DNA of 64,000 nucleotides from Kitasatospora sp. MAA4 (GTDB lineage Bacteria > Actinomycetota > Actinomycetes > Streptomycetales > Streptomycetaceae). This document shows, in pieces, positions 35,331 through 44,579 of the stretch (within the stretch, counting starts at the first letter, position 1; each line of letters begins with the position of its first letter). The notes beneath the pieces are model-generated. The model was not told the origin of the DNA. It did no database searches and worked only from the letters and a program-made list of their open reading frames with translations. The stretch is taken from NCBI RefSeq assembly GCF_029893355.1, contig NZ_JARZAI010000006.1, forward strand, positions 248,001-312,000. Reading direction: 5' to 3'. Made by a program: the position numbers and the translations under genes.

Positions 35331-38095
35331 GCTACTCGATCCGCGTCAACAACCAGGACTTCGACGCCGAGCCCCGCCCCGGGCAGTGCCTGCGCACCTA
35401 CCTGCGCGACCAGGGCTGGTTCGGGGTGAAGAAGGGCTGCGACGCCGGCGACTGCGGCGCGTGCACCGTCCAGGTCGACGGCGAGCCGGTGCACAGCTGC
35501 CTCTACCCGGCCGTCCGGGCCGAGGGCCGCTCGGTGACCACCGTCGAGGGGCTCGCGAAGGACGGCGAACTGCACCCGATGCAGCAGCAGTTCCTGGATG
35601 CGCAGGGCTTCCAGTGCGGCTTCTGCACGGCCGGCTTCCTGATGACCACCTCCGCTCTGAACGAGGAGCAACTCACCGACCTGCCCAGGTCGTTGAAGGG
35701 CAACCTGTGCCGCTGCACCGGCTACCGGGCAATCGAGGACGCGGTCCGCGGGGTCAGGCACGCCGAGCACCCGTGCGCCGGGCAGGCGGTCGGCCGCAGC
35801 CTGGGCGCACCGGCCGGACCGCAGGTGGTCACCGGCACCGCCCGCTACACCTTCGACATCGCGGTCGACGGGCTGCTGCACATGAAGCTGCTGCGCTCCC
35901 CGCACCCGCACGCCCGGATCGTCTCCATCGACACCTCGCGCGCGCTGCGGGTGCCCGGCGTCCACGCGGTGTTCACCCACCACGACGCCCCCGACAGGCT
36001 GTACTCCTCGGCCCGGCACGAGCACCCCACCGAGGACCCGGACGACACCCGGGTGCTGGACGACGTGGTCCGCTTCGTCGGCCAGCGCGTGGCGGCCGTG
36101 GTCGCCGACTCCGAGGCGGCCGCCGAGGAGGGCTGCCGGCAGATCGAGGTGGAGTACGAGGTGCTCCCGTACGTCATCGACCCGGAGCTGGCCATGCTGC
36201 CCGGCGCACCGGTGATCCACCCGAAGGGACCGGAGTCGCGCATCTTCCGCGCCGAGGACAACGTCTGCGGCGAGGTGCACGGCGAGATGGGCGACGTGGA
36301 GCAGGGCTTCGCCGAGGCCGACGTCGTCTACGAGGAGACCTTCCAGACCCAGCGGGTCCAGCACGCCAGCCTGGAGACGCACGGCTGCGTCGCCTATTTC
36401 GAGGAAGGCGAGGAAGGCGAGGACGGCGCCGAGGAGCGGCTCGTGGTGCGCTCCAGCACCCAGGTGCCGTTCCTGACCCGGCGCGCCCTGTGCGACCTGT
36501 ACGACCTGCCGATGGAGAAGGTCCGGGTGATCGCGGGCCGGGTCGGCGGCGGGTTCGGCGGCAAGCAGGAGATGCTCACCGAGGACATCGCGGTGCTGGC
36601 CGCACTGAAGCTGCACCGGCCGGTCAAGCTGGAGTTCACCCGCGCCGAGCAGTTCTACGGCGCCACCACCCGGCACCCGTTCAAGGTCACGGTGAAGGTC
36701 GGCGCCCGGAGCGACGGCCTCCTGACCGCCCTGCAGTTCCGGGTGGTCGCCAACACCGGCGCGTACGGCAACCACGGCCCGGCCGTGATGTTCCACAGCG
36801 TCGGCGAGTCGATGGGCGTGTACAAGGCGCCGAACAAGAAGGTGAACGCGTACTCGGTCTACACCAACGGCGTGCCCGCCGGCGCGTTCCGCGGCTACGG
36901 GCTCGGCCAGGTCACCTTCGCCCTGGAGTCGGCGATGGACGAGCTGGCCCGGCGCCTGGACATCGACCCGCTCGTCCTGCGCGAGAGGAACGTGATCGGC
37001 CCCGGCGACCACATGGAGGGCCCCTGCGGCGAGGAGGAGGACCTGCACATCGCCAGCTACGGCCTCGACCAGTGCCTCCAGGTGGTCCGCAACGCCCTCG
37101 CCGACGACCGCAGCGCGGAGTTGGCCCCGCCCGGCTGGCTGGTGGGACAGGGCTTCGCGATGTCCGCGATCGCTACCGGCCCGCCCGGCGGCCACTTCGC
37201 CGACGCCACCGTGAAGCTGCTGGAGGACGGCACGTACGACATCGCGGTCGGCACCGCGGAGTTCGGCAACGGCACCACCACCGTCCACCAGCAGATCACC
37301 GCCGGCGCGCTGGGCACCACGGTGGACCGGATCGCCATCCGCCAGTCCGACACCGACGTGGTCAAGCACGACACCGGTGCGTTCGGATCGGCGGGCACGG
37401 TGGTGGCGGGCAAGGCCGTGATGAAGGCCGCCAACGCGCTCGCCGAGCTGCTGCTCTCCTTCACCGCCGAGTACGCCCGCACCCCGCGCAGCCTGCTGCG
37501 GCTGACCGCGGACTCGGTGGAGTGCGACGGGCGCCTCCTCTCGCTCAAGGAGATCTTCGAGGCCGCGCGCGGCAAGGGCGTCGAGCTCACGGCCGACGGC
37601 CACTGGGGCGGCTCCCCCCGCTCGGTGGCCTTCAACTCGCAGTGGTTCCGGATCGCGGTCGACCCGGACACGGGCGAGATCAGGATCCTGCGCAGCGTGC
37701 ACGGCGCCGACGCCGGCAAGGTGATGAACCCGATGCAGTGCCGCGGCCAGGTCGAGGGCGGCGTCGCCCAGGCACTGGGCGCGACCCTCTTCGAGCAGGT
37801 CCTGATGGACGAGAGCGGCGAGATCACCACCGCCGCCTTCCGCCGCTACCGCCTACCCGCCTACGCCGACGTGCCGCGCACCGAGGTCCACTTCACCGAG
37901 ACCTCCGACTCGATCGGCCCGCTGGGCGCCAAGTCGATGAGCGAGAGCCCCTTCAACCCCGTCCCGCCCGCGTTCGCCAACGCCCTGCGCGACGCCACCG
38001 GCGTCCGCTTCACCGAGGCCCCGTTCCTGCGCGACAAGGTCTGGCAGGCCCTCGCCGAGCTGCGTGCTCACGGGCCGACGGCGGCGAAGCGGTAG
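35327..38095 (+). CDS. Xanthine dehydrogenase, fused 2Fe-2S and molybdopterin subunit
   Basis: 922 residues. Residues 1-150 are the two [2Fe-2S] domains: Cys38, 43, 46 and 58 in the plant-ferredoxin-type cluster, and Cys97, 100, 128 and 130 in the helical one. The rest is the molybdenum domain, with GRVGGGFGGKQEM, GAFRGYGLGQVTF and the late GAKSMSESPFNP loop containing the catalytic-type Glu region. It hydroxylates hypoxanthine/xanthine to urate. In many bacteria the Fe-S and Mo parts are separate genes; the fusion here leaves a two-gene enzyme. A uricase gene that would use the urate lies at 56.9 kb. It overlaps the convergent deacetylase gene by 28 bp. Confidence 0.93.
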   Translation: MSYSIRVNNQDFDAEPRPGQCLRTYLRDQGWFGVKKGCDAGDCGACTVQVDGEPVHSCLYPAVRAEGRSVTTVEGLAKDGELHPMQQQFLDAQGFQCGFCTAGFLMTTSALNEEQLTDLPRSLKGNLCRCTGYRAIEDAVRGVRHAEHPCAGQAVGRSLGAPAGPQVVTGTARYTFDIAVDGLLHMKLLRSPHPHARIVSIDTSRALRVPGVHAVFTHHDAPDRLYSSARHEHPTEDPDDTRVLDDVVRFVGQRVAAVVADSEAAAEEGCRQIEVEYEVLPYVIDPELAMLPGAPVIHPKGPESRIFRAEDNVCGEVHGEMGDVEQGFAEADVVYEETFQTQRVQHASLETHGCVAYFEEGEEGEDGAEERLVVRSSTQVPFLTRRALCDLYDLPMEKVRVIAGRVGGGFGGKQEMLTEDIAVLAALKLHRPVKLEFTRAEQFYGATTRHPFKVTVKVGARSDGLLTALQFRVVANTGAYGNHGPAVMFHSVGESMGVYKAPNKKVNAYSVYTNGVPAGAFRGYGLGQVTFALESAMDELARRLDIDPLVLRERNVIGPGDHMEGPCGEEEDLHIASYGLDQCLQVVRNALADDRSAELAPPGWLVGQGFAMSAIATGPPGGHFADATVKLLEDGTYDIAVGTAEFGNGTTTVHQQITAGALGTTVDRIAIRQSDTDVVKHDTGAFGSAGTVVAGKAVMKAANALAELLLSFTAEYARTPRSLLRLTADSVECDGRLLSLKEIFEAARGKGVELTADGHWGGSPRSVAFNSQWFRIAVDPDTGEIRILRSVHGADAGKVMNPMQCRGQVEGGVAQALGATLFEQVLMDESGEITTAAFRRYRLPAYADVPRTEVHFTETSDSIGPLGAKSMSESPFNPVPPAFANALRDATGVRFTEAPFLRDKVWQALAELRAHGPTAAKR

Positions 38096-38949
38096 CCGGC
38101 GTCGACCAGTTGGGGCAGGTAGCGGGCCAGCGCGTCGACGGTCTGCGTCCGGTCGGCGGGGCCGCCCGGGGTCGGGACGGCCTCGTCGATGAGGCAACCG
38201 TCGTGCTCCAGGACGATCGAGCCGGTACGGGCCCCGGTCATCACCCGCTCCACGATCGCGTCCGTCCCGGGTCTTGACCAGTCCTCGGGGTCGACCGACC
38301 AGGAGATCGGCCGCAGGCCCAGCTCGGCGGCGACCGCCAGCGAGGCGGTGCTGAAGTTGCCGTAGGGCGCGCGGAACAGCTTCGGCGGATCGGTCCGCCC
38401 GGCGCGCGCGACGGCCTCGCCGGTGCGTTCGAGCTCCTCGCGGATCCGGGCGGCGGAGAGCGTGCCGAGGTCCGGGTGGGACCAGGTGTGGTTGCCCAGG
38501 CGGTGGCCCTCGTCGGCGACCTGGCGGACCACGTCCGGGTACTTCGCGACGTTGGCGCCGATCATGAAGAACGTCGCCGTGACGCCGTACCGGCGCAGGG
38601 TCGCGAGGATCTGCGCGGTGCTGGCGGGGGCCGGCCCGTCGTCGAAGGTCAGCGCCAGCGTCATCGGCCCGGCGTGCAGCCGGTACTCCGGCACGTCCGG
38701 CGCACCCTCGGGACGGTCGACCGGCGCGGGCGGCGCTTCCGCGGCAGGGCTCGCGCTCACCGCGGCAGCACTCGCACTCACCGGAGCAGCCGAGCCGGCA
38801 GCCGGGCTGGCAGCCGAGCCGGCAGCCGGGCTGGCAGCCGAGCCGGAAGCCGTCCGCGCGCCACCGGCCGGAGCACAGCCGGCGAGCAGTGCGGCGCCGC
38901 CCGCGCCGAGCAGGAACCGACGCGAAAACCCGATCTGATGATCAATCAT
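38068..38949 (-). CDS. Polysaccharide deacetylase lipoprotein (NodB domain)
   Basis: ATG 38949 gives 293 residues with RR at 10-11, a hydrophobic core and a lipobox LLAGC (Cys25), so it is probably exported (Tat-like signal) and lipid-anchored. An Ala/Ser/Pro-rich linker (about 30-85) has short repeats of ASPAAGSA. The NodB fold has LTFDDGPAPAST (metal Asp), GNHTWSHPDL (His-x3-His) and FRAPYGNF. It removes acetyl groups from chitin-like or peptidoglycan-like sugars outside the cell. A GH18 gene is divergent from it. Confidence 0.92.
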   Translation of the reverse strand: MIDHQIGFSRRFLLGAGGAALLAGCAPAGGARTASGSAASPAAGSAASPAAGSAAPVSASAAAVSASPAAEAPPAPVDRPEGAPDVPEYRLHAGPMTLALTFDDGPAPASTAQILATLRRYGVTATFFMIGANVAKYPDVVRQVADEGHRLGNHTWSHPDLGTLSAARIREELERTGEAVARAGRTDPPKLFRAPYGNFSTASLAVAAELGLRPISWSVDPEDWSRPGTDAIVERVMTGARTGSIVLEHDGCLIDEAVPTPGGPADRTQTVDALARYLPQLVDAGYRFAAVGP

Positions 38950-39124
38950 CACGGACCGAGTCTCGCCACTCCCGGCCCGCCGCGACGCCCGACCCGCCCG
39001 ACCCCGCACCGGCTCCCCCCGCATGGCCCAGCCGGAGCACACCGCAGCGAGTCGAACGCGCCTGCGGGCCGACCCCGACTGATACTGCGGCAGTGATCGG
39101 TCCCCTGACCTCCAGGAGCGAACC

Positions 39125-40420
39125 ATGCTCGGCCCCTTACGTTCCCCCGGTCTCCTCGCACCCCTGGTCCTGGCCTCCTGCACCCTGCTGGGTGTCGGCG
39201 ACCAGGCGTTCGCCGCGGCGGTCGGGCCCGGCCCCGGCTTCCCGTCCCGCTTCGCCGCCCCCTACGTGGAGACCTGGGGCTCCGCCCGGGCGCTGGCCCG
39301 GGCCCGCGCCGAGACCGGGCTCAAGTACTTCACGCTGGCCTTCGTGGTGAGCGACGGCGGCTGCAACGGCGCCCTCGACGGCACCATCCCGCTGGACGAC
39401 AGCGACTGGCCCGCCGCCATCAACGACCTGCGGGCGGCCGGCGGTGACGTGATCGTCTCCTTCGGCGGCGGCAAGGGACGCGAACTCGCCCTGGCCTGCG
39501 ACTCGGTGGACTCGCTCAAGGCCGCCTACCGGCGCGTGGTGGACACCTTCAACCTGACCAGCATCGACCTGGACATCGAGGGCACGACGCTGGACGACGA
39601 GGCCGGCGACGACCGCCGCAACCAGGCGCTCGGCGACCTTCAGCGGGAGTACGCCGCGGCCGGGCGCACCCTCTCCGTCCACTACACCCTGCCGGTCAAC
39701 CCGTGGGGCCTCTCCCCCGACGCCGTCGACCTGCTGAGCAACGCCCGCAGCCACGGCCTGGCGGTCGACATGGTCAACATCATGACCATGGACTTCGCCT
39801 CCACCGACATCGACATGGGCGACACCGCCATCTCGGCCGCGAACGGGCTGCACACCCAACTCGGCCGGATCTGGCCGGAGAAGACGCCCGAGCAGCTGTG
39901 GGCCATGCAGGGCGTCACCCCGATACTGGGCGTCAACGACTCCGCCGGCGAGGTCTTCAGCACCGACGACGCCACTCGGCTGGCCGCCTTCGCCACCGAC
40001 AAGGGCATCCGGCTGCTCTCCTTCTGGGCGCTGGGACGCGACCGGCCCTGCGGGTCCGGCCGCACGTCCGCCGACGGTTGCAGCGGGACGAGCCAGCACC
40101 CGTACGAGTTCTCCCACATCCTCAACCCGCCGACGCCCCCGCCTCCCGCGCAGACACCGCCGCCGCCGGCTTCCGCCCCTCCGGCGCCGGCGCCGGTGCA
40201 GGCGCCGGTGCAGGCGCAGGCCGGTGCGGCGCTCCAGGGGCCGCCCGTGGTGGCCGTCGACCTGTGGAAGCCGCACCCGGCGGCCGTGGTCCAGCTGCCA
40301 CCGCCCGCACCGGCACCCGCACCCGTTCGCACCCCGCTGGCGACGCCGTTCACGCCGCCGGTGGCCGGCCCGCACCTCCCGGAGCGCAGCCAGACCACCC
40401 CTCGGTGGCTGCTGAACTGA
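39125..40420 (+). CDS. Secreted GH18 (chitinase-like) protein
   Basis: ATG 39125 behind CAGGAG; 431 residues. A Sec signal peptide ends near AFA (about residue 30). The GH18 barrel shows SFGGG (strand 3) and TSIDLDIEG with Asp148, Asp150 and the catalytic acid Glu152, then MVNIMTMDF and the late LLSFWALGRDRP. After residue 335 a Pro/Ala-rich low-complexity tail of about 95 residues follows and could span the wall or bind it. It hydrolyses or binds beta-1,4-GlcNAc polymers; its pairing with the divergent deacetylase points to amino-sugar polymers. Confidence 0.92.
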   Translation: MLGPLRSPGLLAPLVLASCTLLGVGDQAFAAAVGPGPGFPSRFAAPYVETWGSARALARARAETGLKYFTLAFVVSDGGCNGALDGTIPLDDSDWPAAINDLRAAGGDVIVSFGGGKGRELALACDSVDSLKAAYRRVVDTFNLTSIDLDIEGTTLDDEAGDDRRNQALGDLQREYAAAGRTLSVHYTLPVNPWGLSPDAVDLLSNARSHGLAVDMVNIMTMDFASTDIDMGDTAISAANGLHTQLGRIWPEKTPEQLWAMQGVTPILGVNDSAGEVFSTDDATRLAAFATDKGIRLLSFWALGRDRPCGSGRTSADGCSGTSQHPYEFSHILNPPTPPPPAQTPPPPASAPPAPAPVQAPVQAQAGAALQGPPVVAVDLWKPHPAAVVQLPPPAPAPAPVRTPLATPFTPPVAGPHLPERSQTTPRWLLN

Positions 40421-40426
40421 CCCGTC

Positions 40427-41425
40427 CTACGGGACTGGGATCGGGTGGGGCGCCGGTTCGCCGCGCCCCACCGCGAGCAGGTTGCCGACCGCCATGTCCG
40501 CCATGCTGCGGACCGCCTGGGCGCTGTGGTACGCGCTGTGCGGCGTCACCAGCAGGCGGTCCGGCACGAAGCGCAGCAGCCCGTAGGGGTCGGCGGCCGG
40601 GGAGGGCGTGGGCTCGGTGTAGTAGCCGTCGATCGAGGCGCCGGCGATCCAGCCCTCGGCGAGGGCGCTGCGCAGGGCCGCCGGGTCGACCACGTTGGCG
40701 CGCGAGAGGTTGGCGAGGTAGCCGTCCGGGCCCAGCGCGCGCAGGTGGTCGGCGCCGATGACGCCGTCGTTCTGCCCGGGCTCGTGCGCGAAGTGCACGG
40801 AGACCACGTCGGCCGTCTCGAACAGGTCGAGCAGCGAGGGGACCGCCCGGTAGGGCAGGGCCTCCAGCTCGGGGCGGCGGGAGCGGTTCCAGTAGACGAT
40901 CTCGGTGCCGAAGGCGGCGTGCACCATCCGCGCGACCTCGCGGCCGATGTGGCCCATCCCGGCGATGCCGAGGCGGGCGCCGACCAGTGAGGGGGTGGCG
41001 CGCTCGCTCCACTGCCCGGCGGCGACCTCGGCGGCCGTCCGGGAGACCGCGCGCACCAGGTCGAGCAGGTGCGCGACGGTGAACTCGGCGACCGCGACGG
41101 CGTTGGCGTGCGGCGTGTAGCTGAAGCGGATCGGCGACGGGCCGGCCGGCAGTTCCAGGAAGGAGCTGTAGCCGGTCCCCATGAAGCAGGCCGCCGCGAG
41201 GTCCGGCAGCCGGTCCCAGGCCTTGGCGGTCATCCGCTCCGAGCCGCCCAGCACATAGCCCCAGGCGCCGTCGAGCGCCTGTACGACGCCCTCCTCGTCC
41301 AGGTCGCCGCCGACCGTCCGCACCTCGAAGCCGGCCTCCCGCAGCGCGCGCAGGGCCGGTTCGGGGAACGTCCCGCCGGTGACGACGATTCGGCGCTCGT
41401 CCGCTGGTGTGCTGTGCTCGCTCAC
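40427..41425 (-). CDS. D-isomer-specific 2-hydroxyacid dehydrogenase
   Basis: GTG 41425 with GGAGG seven bases upstream gives 332 residues; the frame runs further up without signals. The NAD-binding site is LGIAGMGHIGREVARM. Catalytic-site regions are NLSRANVVD (Arg) and TPHSAYHSAQA (His). Members reduce 2-oxo acids such as glyoxylate or hydroxypyruvate, or oxidise phosphoglycerate; the substrate is not set by these motifs. It is convergent with the GH18 gene, only 6 bp apart, and divergent from the sugar dehydrogenase. Confidence 0.9.
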   Translation of the reverse strand: MSEHSTPADERRIVVTGGTFPEPALRALREAGFEVRTVGGDLDEEGVVQALDGAWGYVLGGSERMTAKAWDRLPDLAAACFMGTGYSSFLELPAGPSPIRFSYTPHANAVAVAEFTVAHLLDLVRAVSRTAAEVAAGQWSERATPSLVGARLGIAGMGHIGREVARMVHAAFGTEIVYWNRSRRPELEALPYRAVPSLLDLFETADVVSVHFAHEPGQNDGVIGADHLRALGPDGYLANLSRANVVDPAALRSALAEGWIAGASIDGYYTEPTPSPAADPYGLLRFVPDRLLVTPHSAYHSAQAVRSMADMAVGNLLAVGRGEPAPHPIPVP

Positions 41426-41796
41426 GGCTGACCTCCACACTGGGAAACCTCGGCGGTGCCAGATTAGACGGAGACAAAAGGGAAATCCGTCCCCTATACC
41501 CGGATAACTCGGGCGAAACTCTCCAACCACCTTGTTTATGCATCAACTACCAAGACCCGTGACATACCGGCGGGTTCACCGATCGAATGTGATGCGCCTC
41601 ACTCTTCACCTTCGTCTTCTGCGCAGACCACCCCAATCCCGCCGTGCGAGCATCTTCACGGCAGTCCTGCGTGTCGCCTGGCATTCGATCTGAGGGTGAG
41701 GTACACCGCACCGTCGGCGCCGGTTTCGGGTGGAGTGCCGCCCGTAGCAAAGCGCCTTTCCGGGCGCTGATACAAGCTTTTGGAGTTGTGCCCGTC
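41426..41796. other. 371-bp divergent intergenic region
   Basis: It lies between the leftward hydroxyacid dehydrogenase and the rightward exopolysaccharide operon, so promoters for both are expected. The stretch around 41460-41560 is noticeably AT-rich. I found no clear -35/-10 pair, RNA gene or small ORF. Confidence 0.5.
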
Positions 41797-43068
41797 ATGA
41801 GTTCCCGCAGGGACACTGATCTTGTTGTGGTCGGCCTGGGATACGTGGGCCTGCCGCTCGCGCGGGGGGCCGCGCGCGCCGGTCTGCGCGTGGTCGGGCT
41901 CGACCGCAGCACCGCGGTCGTCGACGGGCTCAACGCGGGGCGTTCGCACATCGACGACATCTCCGACGGCCAGCTCGCGGAGATGCTCGGCCAGGGCTTC
42001 AGCGCCACCACCGACGCCGCCGCGATCTCCTCGGCCAAGGCCGTGGTGATCTGCGTGCCGACGCCGCTCACCGAGCACGGCGCGCCCGACCTGGCGGCCG
42101 TGAACAGCGCGGTCGCCGCGGTGGCGCAGCACCTGCGCCCGGAGACCCTGGTCGTCCTCGAGTCGACCACCTACCCGGGGACCACCGACGACGTGGTCCG
42201 CCCGGCCCTGGAGGCCGGCGGCCTGCGGGTCGGCGTCGACTTCCACCTGGCGTTCTCGCCCGAGCGCATCGACCCCGGCAACCCCGACTTCGGCCTGGAG
42301 AACACCCCCAAGGTGGTCGGCGGCTGCACGTCCGAGTGCACCAAGGCGGCCCGGCGGTTCTACGAGCAGTTCGTGGGCGAGGTGGTCGAGGCCAAGAGCC
42401 CGCGCGAGGCCGAGATGGCCAAGCTGCTGGAGAACACCTACCGGCACGTCAACATCGCCCTGGTCAACGAGATGGCGATGTTCTGCCGCGAGATCGACGT
42501 CGACCTCTGGGACGCCATCCGCTGCGCGTCGACCAAGCCGTTCGGTTTCGCCCCCTTCTACCCGGGTCCGGGCGTCGGCGGCCACTGCATCCCGATCGAC
42601 CCGAACTACCTCTCCTACAAGGTGAAGTCGCTGGGTATCCCGTTCCGGTTCGTCGAACTGGCCCAGGAGATCAACCAGCGGATGCCCGTGCACGTGGTGC
42701 AGCGCGCGGTCGACCTGCTCAACGACCGCAGCAAGCCGATGAAGGGGTCCCGGGTGCTGCTGCTCGGCGTCACCTACAAGCCCGACATATCCGACCAGCG
42801 CGAGACGCCGGCCACCGCCGTCGCCGTCGAACTGCTGCGCCGCGGCGCCGACCTGCGCTACTACGACCGCAACGTGCCCGCCTGGGAGGTGGCCGGGACC
42901 CCGATCGAGCGGATCACCGACTACCTGGCGGAGGCGGCCGGCGCGGACCTGACCATCCTGCTGCAGCCGCACAGCGAGATCGACGTCACGGAGCTCGCCG
43001 ACCGCGCGGAGCTGCTCTTCGACACCCGTGGGAAGTCCGCCGGACATCCGCGGGCGGTCCAGCTGTGA
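41797..43068 (+). CDS. Nucleotide-sugar dehydrogenase (UDP-HexNAc 6-dehydrogenase type)
   Basis: ATG 41797 (GGAG 11 bases upstream) gives 423 residues. VVGLGYVGLP is the NAD site. The active-site Cys264 lies in PGPGVGGHCIPIDPNYLS. That loop resembles WbpA/TviB-type UDP-GlcNAc or UDP-GalNAc dehydrogenases rather than UDP-glucose dehydrogenase (usually GFGGSCFPKD). The product would be a UDP-N-acetylhexosaminuronic acid, though UDP-glucuronate cannot be ruled out. The stop overlaps the GTG start of the synthase gene (GTGA), so precursor and polymerase are made together. Confidence 0.92.
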   Translation: MSSRRDTDLVVVGLGYVGLPLARGAARAGLRVVGLDRSTAVVDGLNAGRSHIDDISDGQLAEMLGQGFSATTDAAAISSAKAVVICVPTPLTEHGAPDLAAVNSAVAAVAQHLRPETLVVLESTTYPGTTDDVVRPALEAGGLRVGVDFHLAFSPERIDPGNPDFGLENTPKVVGGCTSECTKAARRFYEQFVGEVVEAKSPREAEMAKLLENTYRHVNIALVNEMAMFCREIDVDLWDAIRCASTKPFGFAPFYPGPGVGGHCIPIDPNYLSYKVKSLGIPFRFVELAQEINQRMPVHVVQRAVDLLNDRSKPMKGSRVLLLGVTYKPDISDQRETPATAVAVELLRRGADLRYYDRNVPAWEVAGTPIERITDYLAEAAGADLTILLQPHSEIDVTELADRAELLFDTRGKSAGHPRAVQL

Positions 43069-44525
43069 CGGTCACCGACAACGACACCCGCAGAAACCGG
43101 CCGGCCCCCGCGGCCGAGGCGGCCCGCGGGCGCGGCGGCCGGCGCGGGCACCGCAAGAAGCGGCATCTGAAGGTCTCCTACGTCGTGTTCGCGGCGCTCG
43201 CCTTCTTCATCGCCACCAAGATGGACACCTCCACGGTCCACGTCTACTCGCTGATCTCGATCGGCCTGCTGTCGATCAAGATGTTCCTGGCGCTCTTCTA
43301 CCGCCCACGGCGGGCGACGACGCGGGAGTCCGCGCGGCTGGACCGGATGTGGGTGACCGCGGTCATCCCGATCTACAACGAGGACCCCGCCACCTTCGAG
43401 CAGGGCCTGCGCAGCCTGCTGGCCCAGAGCCGCCTGCCCAACGAGCTGCACATCATCGACGACGCCAGCGCGGACCCCGCCGGCCTCGGGATGGCCCGGC
43501 GGATCGCGCCCGAGTTCGAGGCGGCCGGGGTGGTGTTCAAGGTCAGCGCGCAGCCCGAGAACAAGGGCAAGCGCGAGGCCCTGGCCCGCGGCTTCCTGGA
43601 CGCCCCCGAGTCGGACGTCTTCCTCTGCGTCGACTCCGACACCGTGCTGACCCGGGACACCGTCCGCGAGCTGATCGTCCCGCTCATCGACGACAAGGTG
43701 ATGGCCTCGACCGGCATGGTGCTGGCCCTCAACCACAACGCCAACATCTTCACCCGGCTTCAGGACCTGCGCTACGGCAACTCGTTCCTCTTCGAGCGGG
43801 CCGCCTACTCGCAGCTCAACTCCGTCCTGTGCTGCTGCGGCGCGCTGTCCGCCTACCGCGGCGACCTGGTGCGCAAGTACCTCCCGGACTTCCTCAACCA
43901 GCAGTTCCTGGGCAAGCCGGCGGTCTTCGGCGACGACCGCCGGATGACCAACTACTGCCTGACGGAAGGTCAGGTGGTGTTCCAGGAGACGGCCGTGGGC
44001 TACACCGCCGTCCCCGAGAAGCTGCCGCACTTCCTGCGCCAGCAGGTCCGCTGGAACAAGTCGTTCTTCCGCGAGTCCCTCTGGGCGCTGCGCAACCAGC
44101 GCAAGTCGCGGCCCGCCTTCTGGCTGACCGTCATGGAGATGGGCCTCTGGCTCACCTTCGGTACGGCGATGATGTACTCACTGATCGTCAGCCCGATCAT
44201 GAACCCGACCGCGTTCGTCCGGCACATCGGCGACTACGGGATGTTCATGATCCTGATGGGCTACCTGCGCAACGTCCGCTACCTGGACTTCCCGCGCCGG
44301 AACATGGGGCTCATCAAGCGCTTCGGGATGTTCATGCTCGCGCCGGTGTACGGCGTGATCCAGCTGACGCTGCTGACGCCGCTGCGGATGTACGCGCTGC
44401 TCACCCTCAACAAGGGCACCTGGGGCACCCGCCAGGGCGGCGTGGAGATCTCCTCGCAGGGCGGCGAGAGCGACGACTACTCGGCCATGTGGAGCGAGGA
44501 CGAGGCCGAGCCGAGCCACGCCTGA
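43065..44525 (+). CDS. Processive GT2 membrane glycosyltransferase, hyaluronan-synthase-like
   Basis: 486 residues from GTG 43065. A basic N terminus is followed by two membrane segments. The GT-A domain has VIPIYNEDP, VDSDT (metal-binding DxD, residues 189-193), FGDDRRM (acceptor/base Asp, 288-291) and QQVRW (QxxRW, 326-330). Three or four further membrane segments follow. The DxD, GDD and QxxRW set defines processive synthases of hyaluronan, chitin or cellulose type; membrane layout is closest to class I hyaluronan synthase. With the coupled dehydrogenase it probably makes a uronic-acid-containing polysaccharide. No second glycosyltransferase of the pathway was seen here. Confidence 0.9.
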   Translation: MTVTDNDTRRNRPAPAAEAARGRGGRRGHRKKRHLKVSYVVFAALAFFIATKMDTSTVHVYSLISIGLLSIKMFLALFYRPRRATTRESARLDRMWVTAVIPIYNEDPATFEQGLRSLLAQSRLPNELHIIDDASADPAGLGMARRIAPEFEAAGVVFKVSAQPENKGKREALARGFLDAPESDVFLCVDSDTVLTRDTVRELIVPLIDDKVMASTGMVLALNHNANIFTRLQDLRYGNSFLFERAAYSQLNSVLCCCGALSAYRGDLVRKYLPDFLNQQFLGKPAVFGDDRRMTNYCLTEGQVVFQETAVGYTAVPEKLPHFLRQQVRWNKSFFRESLWALRNQRKSRPAFWLTVMEMGLWLTFGTAMMYSLIVSPIMNPTAFVRHIGDYGMFMILMGYLRNVRYLDFPRRNMGLIKRFGMFMLAPVYGVIQLTLLTPLRMYALLTLNKGTWGTRQGGVEISSQGGESDDYSAMWSEDEAEPSHA

Positions 44526-44538
44526 GGGGTATCGACCT

Positions 44539-44569
44539 GGTGACCGGATCCCACGGGGATCCGGTCACC
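44539..44569. terminator. Bidirectional terminator
   Basis: GGTGACCGGATCCC (44539-44552) and GGGATCCGGTCACC (44556-44569) form a perfect 14-bp stem with a 3-base loop between the convergent synthase and deacetylase genes. Confidence 0.9.
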
Positions 44570-44579
44570 TTCGTCGTTC

